23,828 nt of DNA from Bifidobacterium breve (GCA_945876305.1 CAMCOB010000008.1:1-23828), one strand, 5' to 3'. Counted from the stretch's first letter, positions 1 to 6,467 are shown. Translations and numbers: made by a program. The notes: a model not told the origin generated them from the letters alone.

Positions 1-242
1 CTCAGCCGCCATCAGGAATGATGCCAGCCAGCCCGCCATGGATGATCGATGCGGGTACACCGCGACCATCGTCACCTCGCTCTTCGCATGCGCGACGGGC
101 CGTAGAGCGCCGGCAGCATGCAGCCAGCGCGGTGGTGTATCCGGTCATCAGTGCGAGAGCAGTACCGGGCGTCGGGGGCCGGGCGCGCACTTCGAGACCT
201 TCGTACGAGAGCAACGCATTCACGACAGGTATCCTCACCGCC
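1..242. other. left-edge region with no convincing gene
   Basis: Open frames exist on both strands here, but none has a recognisable domain, a convincing start signal or the third-position GC bias of the neighbouring genes. The plus-strand frame runs into the cyclophilin gene but lies upstream of its signal peptide. A minus-strand frame of about 73 codons ending near position 2 has a mediocre codon pattern. The stretch may be intergenic, or the tail of a gene I do not recognise. The only element I can support in it is the -10-like box at 230-235. Confidence 0.4.
230..235 (+). promoter_or_regulatory. -10 box (TATCCT) of a leaderless or near-leaderless promoter
   Basis: TATCCT lies seven bases before the ATG at 243, with no Shine-Dalgarno sequence between. 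The same TANNNT plus short-spacer layout precedes several other genes here, so transcription probably starts at or next to the start codon. I see no clear -35 box. Confidence 0.5.
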
Positions 243-899
243 ATGAAACGACTGATTATCACCACCGCCATTGTCGGCATCGCCGCACTTCCCGTGCTCG
301 CAGGTTGCGGCTCATCCGACTCCGCATCAACCGCGGCCGACACCACGGCGTCTGCTGCTGCGCCTGCATCAGGCGCGAAAACGTGGGCCGCAGCGCCCGC
401 GATGTCCATTGACGCCAACGCCACGTACACGGCTGCCATGCAGACATCCAAGGGCGAGATCACCATCGCCCTTGACCCGAAGCAGGCGCCCAAGACCGTA
501 AACAACTTCGTGTTCCTCTCGAAGCAGGGCTTCTACGACGGCCTCACCTTTCACCGCGTCATTCCCGGATTCATGATCCAGGGTGGCGATCCCACCGGCA
601 CCGGAAGCGGCGGCCCCGGCTACTCATTCCCGGATGAGCTGCCCGCGGCGGGCCAGTACAAGATCGGCTCCGTGGCAATGGCGAACGCCGGCCCCGACAC
701 CAACGGATCACAGTTCTTCATCGTTACCGGGGCGAACGGCGTCTCGCTTCCCCCCAGCTACTCCCTCTTCGGGCAGGTAACGAAGGGACAGTCGGTCGCC
801 GATGCGATCTCCAACGTGCCGCGCGACCCTGCTGACAAGCCCAACTCGCCCGTCACCATCACCTCGGTGAAGATCACCACGTCTGGCGCAGCCAAGTAG
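243..899 (+). CDS. cyclophilin-type peptidyl-prolyl cis-trans isomerase, lipoprotein
   Basis: This 218-residue protein belongs to the cyclophilin family, which catalyses cis-trans isomerisation of peptide bonds before proline. It begins with a basic-hydrophobic signal peptide ending in a lipobox (VLAGC), so Cys22 should be lipidated and the enzyme anchored on the outer face of the membrane. A low-complexity Ser/Thr/Ala linker follows. The cyclophilin core (about residue 60 onward) shows FHRVIPGFMIQGGDP, with the active-site Arg, and GSQFFI. The position of the human cyclophilin A cyclosporin-binding Trp is not Trp, as in many bacterial members. The ATG at 243 was chosen over an in-frame upstream start at 18 because the signal peptide begins there and a TATCCT box lies just upstream. 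Its stop overlaps the GTG of the next gene by one base (TAGTG), so the two are probably co-translated. Confidence 0.93.
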   Translation: MKRLIITTAIVGIAALPVLAGCGSSDSASTAADTTASAAAPASGAKTWAAAPAMSIDANATYTAAMQTSKGEITIALDPKQAPKTVNNFVFLSKQGFYDGLTFHRVIPGFMIQGGDPTGTGSGGPGYSFPDELPAAGQYKIGSVAMANAGPDTNGSQFFIVTGANGVSLPPSYSLFGQVTKGQSVADAISNVPRDPADKPNSPVTITSVKITTSGAAK

Positions 900-1774
900 T
901 GCCGCTCGCCGGCTTCACGCGATCACAGGTCGCGGTCACCGGCACGGACATCGCGGTGGCAGTGGCGGGCTCCGGTCCGCCACTGCTGCTGCTGCATGGC
1001 TTTCCCCAGACCATGGCCATGTGGCACCGGGTGGCACCGCTGCTCACCGACCACTTCACCGTGGTGTGTGCCGACCTGCGTGGCTACGGCGACAGCGGAC
1101 GACCCGAGAGTGGCCCCGACCACGCCGGGTACTCCAAGCGCGCCATGGCAGAGGACCAGGTGGAGGTGATGTCGGCCCTCGGGTTCGACCAGTTCGCCGT
1201 GGCCGGCCACGACCGTGGCGCACGAGTGACCCGCCGCATGTGCCTCGACCACCCTGAGCGCATCACGGCGGCAGCGGTGCTCGACATCGTGCCCACAGCA
1301 AAGGTGTTCGCCACCACTGACGAGGCGCTCGCCACTGCCTACTACCACTGGTTCTTCCTCATCCAGCCCGACGGCCTGCCCGAGCGCATGATCGGGCAGA
1401 ACGCGCGGTGGTGGCTGAACGAGACGCTGCGCCGATGGGCGGCCCCGGGCTTTGAGTTCGACCCGGCCGCGCGCGCCGCATACGAGGCGGCCTTCGATGA
1501 TGCGTCCACCATCCACTCCCAGTGCGAGGACTACCGCGCGGCCGCCACCATCGACCTGGTGCACGACGCCAAAGACGCCGGTTCGCGAATCGCCTGCCCC
1601 CTCATGGTGCTGTGGGGCGAGCGCGGTGCGATGCACCGCATCTACGACGTGCTGGGCACATGGATGGACGAGGGGGTTGATGTTCGCGGACGCACCCTCG
1701 ACTGCGGCCACTTCCTTGCCGAGGAGACCCCGGAGGCCACGGCCCGTGAACTGCTGGGGCTCCTGCCGGGCTGA
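899..1774 (+). CDS. alpha/beta-hydrolase, fluoroacetate (haloacetate) dehalogenase type
   Basis: This 291-residue alpha/beta-hydrolase shows every residue I would look for in fluoroacetate dehalogenase. There is an oxyanion-hole HGFPQ (33-37) and a nucleophile in GHDRGAR, with Asp105 as nucleophile and Arg106 and Arg109 as carboxylate binders. Asp129 is the acid, the His150-Trp151 pair and Tyr212 form the halide pocket, and His271 lies in CGHF. The spacing is nearly identical to the characterised Burkholderia and Rhodopseudomonas enzymes (remembered). The expected reaction is hydrolysis of haloacetates to glycolate plus halide in the cytosol. Close relatives act on other small esters or epoxides, so the substrate is not certain. 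The GTG start overlaps the cyclophilin stop by one base, implying coupled translation. No halide transporter or regulator is adjacent. Confidence 0.85.
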   Translation: MPLAGFTRSQVAVTGTDIAVAVAGSGPPLLLLHGFPQTMAMWHRVAPLLTDHFTVVCADLRGYGDSGRPESGPDHAGYSKRAMAEDQVEVMSALGFDQFAVAGHDRGARVTRRMCLDHPERITAAAVLDIVPTAKVFATTDEALATAYYHWFFLIQPDGLPERMIGQNARWWLNETLRRWAAPGFEFDPAARAAYEAAFDDASTIHSQCEDYRAAATIDLVHDAKDAGSRIACPLMVLWGERGAMHRIYDVLGTWMDEGVDVRGRTLDCGHFLAEETPEATARELLGLLPG

Positions 1775-1780
1775 CCCGCT

Positions 1781-2230
1781 CTAGGCCGTGCGCAGGCGTC
1801 GCCTGCCGCGCCGTGCGGCGGGCTGCATGGGTACCGCCTGCAGCGGCATGCCAGTCAGCAGCACACGGGTGAGGTCATCCTCGGCTACCGCGGCACGGGC
1901 CTCTGCCTCCAACAGGTGTGCGCGAACGATGCGCATCTCCTCGCGCGATCGGCGAAGTGCCGCTTCGGTCGCTGTCAGGGCGGTGCGCAGGGCCTCACGT
2001 TCGGACTCGGCCTCCTCCACCCGCGCCGGAGCAGATCCCACCGGCGCGCATGCAGGCATGAGCGCCACCAGCCCGGATCTCATGAGGTCGGCGAGTAGCA
2101 CTGCGCGCTGGCCATCCTCACCGTGGATTACGTGCAGGCTTCCCCGCTCCACTCTGCGCTCCAACGCCTTGCGCGAGCACCCCGCGAGCATCGCGGCATC
2201 AGTGAGGGTGAGGAGTCGGTCGGGATCCAT
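1781..2230 (-). CDS. MerR-like helix-turn-helix protein with C-terminal coiled coil
   Basis: This 149-residue protein starts at the ATG at 2230. Residues 7-35 read as a MerR/excisionase-type helix-turn-helix (TLTDAAMLAGCSRKALERRV), followed by a short wing (HGEDGQRAVLLADLM). Residues 68-122 are rich in Glu, Ala, Arg and Leu and should form a coiled coil. The C-terminus is Arg-rich. The layout suggests a dimeric DNA-binding regulator resembling single-HTH MerR relatives, with no ligand-binding domain visible. An in-frame extension upstream to 2374 exists but is proline/arginine junk-like and was not used. The gene lies 52 bp downstream of another minus-strand gene and is probably co-transcribed with it. 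Its target is unknown; a 19-bp palindrome at 2624-2642 is an obvious candidate. Confidence 0.7.
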   Translation of the reverse strand: MDPDRLLTLTDAAMLAGCSRKALERRVERGSLHVIHGEDGQRAVLLADLMRSGLVALMPACAPVGSAPARVEEAESEREALRTALTATEAALRRSREEMRIVRAHLLEAEARAAVAEDDLTRVLLTGMPLQAVPMQPAARRGRRRLRTA

Positions 2231-2282
2231 CGGGCTGGGATTTCGCCGCGCGACGGGTGCCCCCTCCCACGACCCGGCCCGA

Positions 2283-2564
2283 CTACGCGCTCTCGGCCTG
2301 GTCCCTGAGCGCGGCCACGGGCAGCACCCGACCACCCACCTCGTCCACCTGCCCGCGCACGATGCACATTCCAAGTGCGCGCAGTACCCGATCCGGCGGA
2401 GGCGGAGATGCGCCGGGATCGAGTTCGGCCATGCGCGCGGCCACGGCAGCCCACAGCACGCTGCGGTGAATACCGCCAGGCACCGAGGCGACCTCGAGCA
2501 AGGCCATCTCGACCAGGTCGGGGGTGCGGGTAGATGGGGTGGTCACGTTCGTAGGACGGCGCAC
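2283..2564 (-). CDS. small hypothetical protein, possibly winged-helix-like
   Basis: This frame of about 93 residues starts at GTG 2564, or at GTG 2546 for about 87 residues. I do not recognise a family. It contains two amphipathic helical stretches (LVEMALLEVASVPGGIHRS and VLWAAVAARMAEL) and a later RVLRALGMCIVRGQV segment ending in a hydrophobic strand. This pattern is compatible with a small winged-helix fold. Codon usage looks coding in this frame. It sits directly upstream of the MerR-like gene on the same strand, so they probably form a two-gene operon. No clear Shine-Dalgarno sequence or -10 box decides between the two GTG starts. A short hairpin (AGGGC-TATT-GCCCT, 2570-2583) lies just upstream. 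Confidence 0.55.
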   Translation of the reverse strand: MRRPTNVTTPSTRTPDLVEMALLEVASVPGGIHRSVLWAAVAARMAELDPGASPPPPDRVLRALGMCIVRGQVDEVGGRVLPVAALRDQAESA

Positions 2565-2623
2565 CGTAGAGGGCTATTGCCCTTCGTACCAGCGCCCGCC
2601 CGCACTGGCTCGCCCGGATCTGA

Positions 2624-2642
2624 CCTCAACCTCAGGTTGAGG
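2624..2642. promoter_or_regulatory. 19-bp perfect palindrome, SoxR/MerR-type operator candidate
   Basis: CCTCAACCT-C-AGGTTGAGG has 9-bp arms that are perfect inverted repeats around one central base. The outer CCTCAA...TTGAGG matches the known SoxR/MerR-family operator style. It lies about 60 bp upstream of the small gene starting at 2564 and overlaps the stop codon of the gene starting at 2865. I cannot see well-formed -35/-10 boxes at the 19-20 bp spacing typical of MerR promoters, so the regulated promoter is uncertain. Confidence 0.5.
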
Positions 2643-2865
2643 GTTGGCCGGATGCCATATCCGTACGACCATCGTTCGGGGGCGAGCACGACGGGCGTGG
2701 CCGGGGGTGTCTGGGGGCCCCGTGGCGCTCGGCCGCCAGCTCCACCAGCCAACGGCCTTCCTCATCGATCACCTCGGCCACCACGGTTCCATCTGGGTCG
2801 CATGCAACACGCCCCACGGGCTTGCCATCGGTATTGCGAATAGTGATCTTTACGCGGTCGGCCAC
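2632..2865 (-). CDS. small hypothetical protein (77 aa)
   Basis: The GTG at 2865 is chosen because TATCGT lies exactly six bases upstream, the leaderless layout seen at other starts here. The first 47 residues look like a folded beta-rich domain, alternating strands such as VKITIRN, GRVACDP and TVVAEVIDEEGRWLVEL. The last 30 residues are Pro/Arg/Ser-rich and look unstructured. The stop falls inside the 19-bp palindrome at 2624-2642, so the true C-terminus could be shorter or altered by a frameshift. I do not recognise the family. It is divergent from the enolase-family gene, with its promoter back to back with the box at 2894-2899. Confidence 0.5.
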   Translation of the reverse strand: MADRVKITIRNTDGKPVGRVACDPDGTVVAEVIDEEGRWLVELAAERHGAPRHPRPRPSCSPPNDGRTDMASGQPST

Positions 2866-2871
2866 ACCACG

Positions 2872-2877
2872 ACGATA
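2872..2877 (-). promoter_or_regulatory. -10 box (TATCGT) of a leaderless promoter
   Basis: Read on the minus strand, TATCGT is followed by six bases (CGTGGT) and then the GTG at 2865. This matches the other TANNNT-N6-start arrangements in the window. Confidence 0.45.
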
Positions 2878-2893
2878 GCGCGGGGCACGTCGG

Positions 2894-2899
2894 TAGCAT
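2894..2899 (+). promoter_or_regulatory. -10 box (TAGCAT) upstream of the enolase-family gene
   Basis: TAGCAT lies about 107 bases before the GTG at 3007. There is no TANNNT box or strong Shine-Dalgarno sequence immediately before that GTG, so this is the best visible promoter element. A start of transcription near 2906 would give a leader of about 100 bases that contains a 34-codon open frame. Confidence 0.35.
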
Positions 2900-3006
2900 G
2901 AGTGAATTCCCCAGGCGCATGCGATCCGCATCTTCGCCACCGACGACCACGCCGCGCGGCGATCGCATTTGTGCCTGCTGCTCGGCGACGAACGGAACCA
3001 ATCACC

Positions 3007-4059
3007 GTGATCTACGACCACATCCGCGATCTCCCCGTGATCATCGATGAGGTTGCGCTCGACCGCCTTGACCTCGAGGTATCGCCGCAGTTCACCAGGG
3101 TCACCACATTGGTGCTCCTGCGCGGCGGCGGGCACGAGGGCATCGGCGAGGACGTCACGTACGAGGCCGACCAGGCGGTGGCGTTCGCTATTGCCGGGGC
3201 ACCCGATCTTCGCGGCGAGTGGACGATTCATTCGCTGTCGCAGGCGCTCGACGGGATTGATCTCTTCCCCACCCCGCCCTCCTGGGAGCCCAGCCGCGCG
3301 TACCGCAGGTGGGCATTTGAGAGTGCCGCACTCGACCTGGCGCTGCAGCAGGCCGGGGAGCCCCTTTGGCGTGTGCTCGGCGAGGAATGCGCCCCGGTCT
3401 CATTCGTCATCTCCACCGGCCTTGGCGACCCTCCCGACCCGGGCATCGTGGAGCGCTGGGCGGAGGTCGCGCCGGGCATCGCCTTCAAGCTTGACGCGTC
3501 GCCATCATGGACGCGGGAAATGGCCCATGCGCTGGGCGACGCCGTTGATGTCGATGTCATCGATCTGAAGGGCCACTACACAGGCACGACCGTGGGCGGA
3601 GGAGCCGATCCGGGCCTCTACGCGATGGTGGCCGAGGAGTTCCCCGATGCATGGCTTGAGGACCCGCGAGTGGATGACCGCACGCGCATCGCACTTGCCG
3701 GAGCCGAACCGCGCATCACTTGGGATGCACCCATCCACTCGGTGGACGACATCGCGGCGCAGGCCATTGATGCCCAGACCATAAACATCAAGCCATCGCG
3801 CACCGGGTCGCTGGAGCGACTGATGGCCGTGTACGACCACGCGCGTGCCGAGGGCCTTGGCATGTACGGCGGCGGGCAATACGAACTGGGGCCGGGCAGA
3901 GGGCACATCCAGTACCTGGCGTCCATGTTCCACCCGGAGGCACCCAACGACACATCTCCCGTGGAGTTCCACGGCCAGCCCCGTCCGGGCATGCCCACGA
4001 GCCCTATTCCCGCAATGCCCGCCCCCACCGGATTCCGCTGGGGGCCGAGCAGCACCTAA
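3007..4059 (+). CDS. enolase-superfamily (mandelate racemase/muconate-lactonising-like) enzyme
   Basis: Taking GTG 3007 as start gives 350 residues. The N-terminal capping domain is followed by a barrel with the superfamily's acid-base and metal residues in order. These are Lys161 (AFKLDAS), Asp186 (VIDLK), Glu218 (WLEDPR), Asp240 (ITWDAP) and Lys262 (INIKPSR), ending in a YGGGQYELGPGRGH loop. Such enzymes abstract a proton alpha to a carboxylate using Mg2+. Family members include o-succinylbenzoate synthase, dipeptide epimerases and sugar-acid dehydratases, and I cannot assign a substrate. An in-frame GTG at 2902 exists, but its first 35 residues are unlike a protein start. The GTG at 3007 overlaps a TGA of an upstream frame by four bases (GTGA). 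The stop overlaps the convergent gene's stop. Confidence 0.75.
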   Translation: MIYDHIRDLPVIIDEVALDRLDLEVSPQFTRVTTLVLLRGGGHEGIGEDVTYEADQAVAFAIAGAPDLRGEWTIHSLSQALDGIDLFPTPPSWEPSRAYRRWAFESAALDLALQQAGEPLWRVLGEECAPVSFVISTGLGDPPDPGIVERWAEVAPGIAFKLDASPSWTREMAHALGDAVDVDVIDLKGHYTGTTVGGGADPGLYAMVAEEFPDAWLEDPRVDDRTRIALAGAEPRITWDAPIHSVDDIAAQAIDAQTINIKPSRTGSLERLMAVYDHARAEGLGMYGGGQYELGPGRGHIQYLASMFHPEAPNDTSPVEFHGQPRPGMPTSPIPAMPAPTGFRWGPSST

Positions 4060-4256
4060 GAGGTGGCGGGAGCGCCCTCCATCAGATCGCGCGCGGTCTC
4101 CAGACGACCCCACGCGGCCTCTTCGGCACGCTGGTGCTCATCGCCGCTGGCGTAGAGGTGGGCGCCTCGGGAAACGCGCAGGTAATCGGTCATCGCGCGC
4201 TCGAGTTCCTCATCGGGACTCATATGGCGTCGGGTGGGAACTTCGCTGCTCACCAC
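4056..4256 (-). CDS. small helical hypothetical protein (66 aa)
   Basis: I do not recognise this protein. It is acidic, Ala/Glu/Arg-rich and predicted almost wholly helical, roughly SPDEELERAMTDYL followed by EHQRAEEAAWGRLETARDL. The start is supported by a perfect AGGAGG at 4261-4266. Two consecutive GTG codons (4256 and 4253) lie 4 and 7 bases downstream of it, and the second has the better spacing. Its stop shares bases with the stop of the convergent enolase-family gene. It is one of few genes here with a strong Shine-Dalgarno sequence, so it is translated from a leadered transcript. Confidence 0.65.
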   Translation of the reverse strand: MVSSEVPTRRHMSPDEELERAMTDYLRVSRGAHLYASGDEHQRAEEAAWGRLETARDLMEGAPATS

Positions 4257-4260
4257 GTGA

Positions 4261-4266
4261 CCTCCT
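4261..4266 (-). promoter_or_regulatory. Shine-Dalgarno sequence (AGGAGG)
   Basis: On the minus strand AGGAGG precedes the tandem GTG codons at 4256 and 4253. It decides the start of the 66-residue gene against an internal ATG at 4223, which has no ribosome-binding site. Confidence 0.75.
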
Positions 4267-4346
4267 GACCGTTGGGGGATAACTTAGCGCGGGTCACCGC
4301 CCCACGCCCCTCGCTGTGTTGCACGAAGCGGCCCCGACACCATGGC

Positions 4347-4352
4347 TAAAGT
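4347..4352 (+). promoter_or_regulatory. -10 box (TAAAGT) of a leaderless promoter
   Basis: TAAAGT-ACCTGC-GTG: the box ends six bases before the start codon at 4359, so transcription should begin at or beside the G of GTG. Confidence 0.6.
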
Positions 4353-4358
4353 ACCTGC

Positions 4359-5624
4359 GTGGCAATCGCGGAGAGCACGCCGACACCGGCGACCAAGAAG
4401 ACTCAGCGTTGGCGCGGCATCCTGTCGTTCGTCTGCCTGACCATCTCGATTCTCTGCCTGATTGTGGGCAGCCTCTTCGTGTGGGTGCGCGCAACCGCCT
4501 ATAACCCCGACGGCTTCGTGAGTGCAGCCCTCAATGTGCAGGGCCAGGTGGACGTGCAGGACGCCATCGTCAACTACGTCGAGAATGACGTCATCACCCA
4601 GCAGCGTGCCGAGGATGCCGCCAGCAAGGTCGTGGAGCAGTTGCCGGTGAGCGCTGATCGCAAGGCATTCCTCACCGGCGTGCTCGCAGCATCGCTCCGT
4701 GCCCAGGTGGGCAACATCGTGCAGAACGCGCTCAGCACCGGTGCCGCGCGCAAACTCATCTCCGACGTCTCTGAGCGGGCCAGCGAAGGCGTGGTGGCAC
4801 TGCTGAGGAATGAACCCGGGGTGTTCGCCTTCCAGGATGACGCGATCGTGTTCAACACCGAGCCCCTGGTGAAGGAAGCCCGGGCGGCCGTGAATGCCAA
4901 GCTCGGAACGATGGCCAAGTACCTCCCGGCGCCGCTGGCAGCCGAGGGCTATCCCGTGTACATCATCGCCGAGGGCTCTGGCGTTACGGCCGTACAAAAC
5001 GCGATCACGCTCGTTGACCTGATGGCATGGGTACTGCCGCTGGCGTTCCTCATCCTCATGATCTTGGGCCTGCTGCTGGCACGCGAGCGCAGGTCGACTG
5101 CCTACCGCACCATGATCGCCATCGCAGTTGCTGCGGTGGTGGTGTTCATCGCGCTCCGCATTACCCGCAGCATCATCGCCGGCCTCATCGCGGAGCCAGC
5201 ATCTGAACAGGTGTACAACGCGATCGTCGATCAGATCGGGCAACGCCTTCTGGCCCAGACGATGTGGCTGGCGCTCCTCGCCGCGGTCGTTGCAGGAATC
5301 CTGTGGCTGTTCGGTCCCGACCGCCTGGCCAAGCGCTCCCGTTCGTGGATCGCCCGGAGATCGAAGGACCTTGCGAATGGTGCACAGAGCGGCGACGGGC
5401 GCGTGACCACGTTCGCCCGCGAATACACCCGCCACCTCGAGATCGCCGGCGTCGTCGCGATCGCGCTTGTCCTCATCATCTTCACTTCGCTCGGCACCAC
5501 CGCGTGGGTTGTTGGTCTGGTGCTGGCGGTGCTGTGGTTCCTGGCGCTGGAGTTCACGCGATCGGCGCCATGGATGACGTCACTTATCGGACGCCTGCGC
5601 GGCAAGGGCAAGGCTGCCGCCTAG
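4359..5624 (+). CDS. six-helix integral membrane protein of unknown function
   Basis: This 421-residue protein has one N-terminal membrane helix (about 20-43) and an extracytoplasmic domain of about 170 residues (45-215). That domain is mostly helical, with repeated hydrophobic and acidic residues and no Cys pairs. Helices follow at about 218-241, 250-268, 300-319, 360-377 and 381-399, with a positively charged loop (about 320-358) between the fourth and fifth and a Lys/Arg tail. I recognise the architecture as a conserved actinobacterial integral membrane protein but know no function. The GTG start is leaderless in appearance. It stands alone: the preceding gene is divergent and the next has its own promoter. 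Confidence 0.8.
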   Translation: MAIAESTPTPATKKTQRWRGILSFVCLTISILCLIVGSLFVWVRATAYNPDGFVSAALNVQGQVDVQDAIVNYVENDVITQQRAEDAASKVVEQLPVSADRKAFLTGVLAASLRAQVGNIVQNALSTGAARKLISDVSERASEGVVALLRNEPGVFAFQDDAIVFNTEPLVKEARAAVNAKLGTMAKYLPAPLAAEGYPVYIIAEGSGVTAVQNAITLVDLMAWVLPLAFLILMILGLLLARERRSTAYRTMIAIAVAAVVVFIALRITRSIIAGLIAEPASEQVYNAIVDQIGQRLLAQTMWLALLAAVVAGILWLFGPDRLAKRSRSWIARRSKDLANGAQSGDGRVTTFAREYTRHLEIAGVVAIALVLIIFTSLGTTAWVVGLVLAVLWFLALEFTRSAPWMTSLIGRLRGKGKAAA

Positions 5625-5653
5625 TCCCCGCAGGGTAGGGAACGTGTGTTCGC

Positions 5654-5659
5654 TACAGT
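5654..5659 (+). promoter_or_regulatory. -10 box (TACAGT) of a leaderless promoter
   Basis: TACAGT-GCCCAC-GTG: the box ends six bases before the GTG at 5666. It is the same layout as at 4347-4352, only 41 bases after the previous stop codon. Confidence 0.6.
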
Positions 5660-5665
5660 GCCCAC

Positions 5666-5938
5666 GTGGGCGACCCTGTTGACGACATCATCCGCGTTGC
5701 CTCGCTCACGATGAGCGAGGACGAGGCCGACCGCCTTATCGGGTGGATCGCCCTTCGCACCGGTCGAAGCAAGGCGCTTGCCACCGGTGACGACACCATC
5801 TCGCGCCTGCGGCACGTTGCCGAACATTGGCTCGATGACGACCAGCGTCGTCGGCTCGCCGGATGGATCGCACGACGCGTGGCTCTGGGTGAGGATCCGG
5901 TACCGCCCGCACCAGGCCAGGGGCGGCGGCGCACCTAG
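5666..5938 (+). CDS. small hypothetical protein (90 aa)
   Basis: I do not recognise this family. The protein is helical and holds two related segments. LIGWIALRTGRSKALATGDD (about 25-44) and LAGWIARRVALGEDPVPP (about 64-81) share a W-I-A-x-R pattern preceded by acidic helices (SEDEADR and LDDDQRRR). This suggests an internal duplication of a roughly 40-residue helical unit. The tail is Pro/Arg-rich. The start is GTG 5666, supported by the TACAGT box six bases upstream. It converges on the cysteine-rich gene, with an 80-bp gap that holds nothing I can identify. Confidence 0.6.
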   Translation: MGDPVDDIIRVASLTMSEDEADRLIGWIALRTGRSKALATGDDTISRLRHVAEHWLDDDQRRRLAGWIARRVALGEDPVPPAPGQGRRRT

Positions 5939-6018
5939 GCATGCCCCCGTGCCCCTCGCCTCCCTTGCCGATGCTCTGAATATCCGATCGCGACCATCAG
6001 CCGCTCGGCACCAGCTGA

Positions 6019-6429
6019 TCAGGCCGGGCGGGTGCGAAGCGGCTCGCGGCCATCTGGGGCGTCGGGCAGGCCAGCGCCGAATGCGGGGTTCTGGCATGCC
6101 CCATTCGCACGCAGCGGGAATGTGCGATCGATCGCGGCGACGCAGATGGGGCGGGGCGGGCGATCGGCACGAATGGCACCGAAGCCGGGGTGGTCCTGCT
6201 CCACCCGGGCCAGCTGACCCGCGTCGATCTCGACCCCGAAGATCTTGTCGATGCAGCCGATCCATGTCACGCCGCCCTCCTCGTGCGCGTAGAGACGCGG
6301 GCAGGCCTGCGCAACGCACGCCGCCGGGTACACGATGCGTTCGCACCGCACTGGGCACAGACGGCACGACGCGCCATCATCGGCGGCCTCGAGGGCGAGT
6401 CGGGCATCTGGGGCGGTGTGGTCGTCCAT
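6019..6429 (-). CDS. cysteine-rich conserved hypothetical protein
   Basis: Taking ATG 6429 as start gives 136 residues. The start lies just downstream of a well-formed promoter (TTGACT at 6462-6467, 17-bp spacer, TTCAAT at 6439-6444), leaving almost no leader. The N-terminal half has Cys22, Cys25, Cys29, Cys38, Cys43 and Cys59, in a pattern like SCRLCPVRC ... ACVAQACPRLY ... IGCIDK. Two more Cys lie at 96 and 112. Such clustering suggests a bound Zn or Fe-S centre. No signal peptide or membrane helix is visible. I do not recognise a named family and can give no reaction. An in-frame ATG at 6480 would add 17 residues but lies upstream of the promoter. Confidence 0.7.
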   Translation of the reverse strand: MDDHTAPDARLALEAADDGASCRLCPVRCERIVYPAACVAQACPRLYAHEEGGVTWIGCIDKIFGVEIDAGQLARVEQDHPGFGAIRADRPPRPICVAAIDRTFPLRANGACQNPAFGAGLPDAPDGREPLRTRPA

Positions 6430-6438
6430 TGAGGGGCG

Positions 6439-6467
6439 ATTGAAGCCGCGGTTCCAGAGGCAGTCAA
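6439..6467 (-). promoter_or_regulatory. sigma-70-type promoter (TTGACT-N17-TTCAAT)
   Basis: On the minus strand TTGACT (6462-6467) and TTCAAT (6439-6444) are 17 bases apart. The ATG at 6429 follows nine bases later, so the transcript is nearly leaderless. The -35 box sits in the loop of the hairpin at 6451-6480. Confidence 0.6.

Noticed and set aside
1788..2843. Plus-strand frame of 351 codons opposite the MerR-like and small genes
   Set aside because: It is Arg/Ser-rich with no recognisable fold, and it spans two minus-strand genes with better codon structure and a recognisable HTH.
2898..3049. Plus-strand frame from ATG 2898 (about 50 codons, MSEFPRRMRSASS...)
   Set aside because: Codon pattern and composition are poor, and the ATG lies inside the TAGCAT promoter box; the overlapping frame ending at 3010 looks more protein-like.
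4284..5435. Long minus-strand frame (383 codons) opposite the membrane protein gene
   Set aside because: It is His/Gln/Arg-rich with no domain, a mirror of the strong third-position GC bias of the plus-strand membrane gene, which has clear helices and a leaderless start.
5939..6443. Plus-strand frame continuing after the 90-residue gene
   Set aside because: It is Arg-rich with no domain and opposite the cysteine-rich minus-strand gene, which has a good promoter and conserved-looking Cys pattern.
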